From Auriscalpium vulgare (taxonomy: Eukaryota; Basidiomycota; Agaricomycetes; Russulales; Auriscalpiaceae), in contig JAHBBC010000020.1 of assembly GCA_019915015.1 (NCBI GenBank), positions 434,001 to 498,000 of the forward strand: a stretch of DNA of 64,000 nt. The letters are read 5' to 3'. Below are positions 63,956-64,000 of this stretch, piece by piece. The notes beneath the pieces are model-generated. The model ran no database searches and had not been told where the DNA came from. It saw only the letters and a list, made by a program, of their open reading frames with translations. The first letter of the stretch is position 1. Each line of letters begins with the position of its first letter. A program made the position numbers and the translations under genes.

Positions 63956-64000
63956 CGCGGTCAAGGAGTAGGGTGTCTTGAGAGACGGCTCAAGCGCTTG

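Overview
The window is nuclear DNA of a GC-rich filamentous fungus, most likely an agaricomycete basidiomycete. The evidence is many 49-69 bp GT-AG introns, a eukaryotic tRNA-Ala without an encoded CCA, an RNA polymerase I/III subunit, an F-box protein, an SR-rich nuclear protein, and large chromodomain Ty3/Gypsy and Tad-like LINE retrotransposons. The exact genus cannot be read from the sequence.

Left part (1-19 kb) is gene space with long empty stretches. It holds a coiled-coil protein (58-909, minus), tRNA-Ala(AGC) (6924-6998), two convergent paralogues of an unnamed fungal family (8356-9588 plus; 10026-11331 minus), a beta-propeller lactonase (13420-14584), RPAC1/AC40 (15475-16851, six exons) and an SR-rich protein with an SCI1-like C-terminus (17024-18234, minus). 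A ~160 bp minisatellite lies at 3.2-3.6 kb and a LINE 3'-UTR scrap at 4.3 kb.

At 19009-25697 sits an apparently full-length LINE: two intact overlapping ORFs, a poly(A) tail, a 13 bp target-site duplication and a tandemly doubled 3' UTR. An F-box/LRR-like gene follows (26798-28579).

At 31.2-35.1 kb two duplicated genes encode secreted repeat proteins with dibasic Kex2-type sites. Promoter, signal peptide, intron and 3' UTR are conserved while the repeat cores differ. They look like precursors of secreted peptides and are the best candidate for an undescribed host system here.

From 37.5 kb on the window is almost all mobile DNA. An inverted pair of PIF1-type helicase fragments (37.5-38.76 kb) is followed by three nested LTR retrotransposons on the minus strand. 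The outer Ty3/Gypsy element (38817-63950, 257 bp LTRs, TSD TCAAG) has a second element (43065-62144, 602 bp LTRs, TSD GAAAG) inside its protease gene. That element has a third, gag-only element (53067-59663, 1686 bp LTRs, TSD CCGG) inside its gag. LTR pairs look identical or nearly so, so all three insertions are recent. Removing each insert plus one TSD keeps the reading frame of its host. The middle element carries an extra ~968-codon ORF after pol. The outer element shows a GGGAAAA frameshift site, a self-priming type primer site and a second polypurine tract inside pol. The middle element's primer site matches the tRNA-Ala gene at 6.9 kb.
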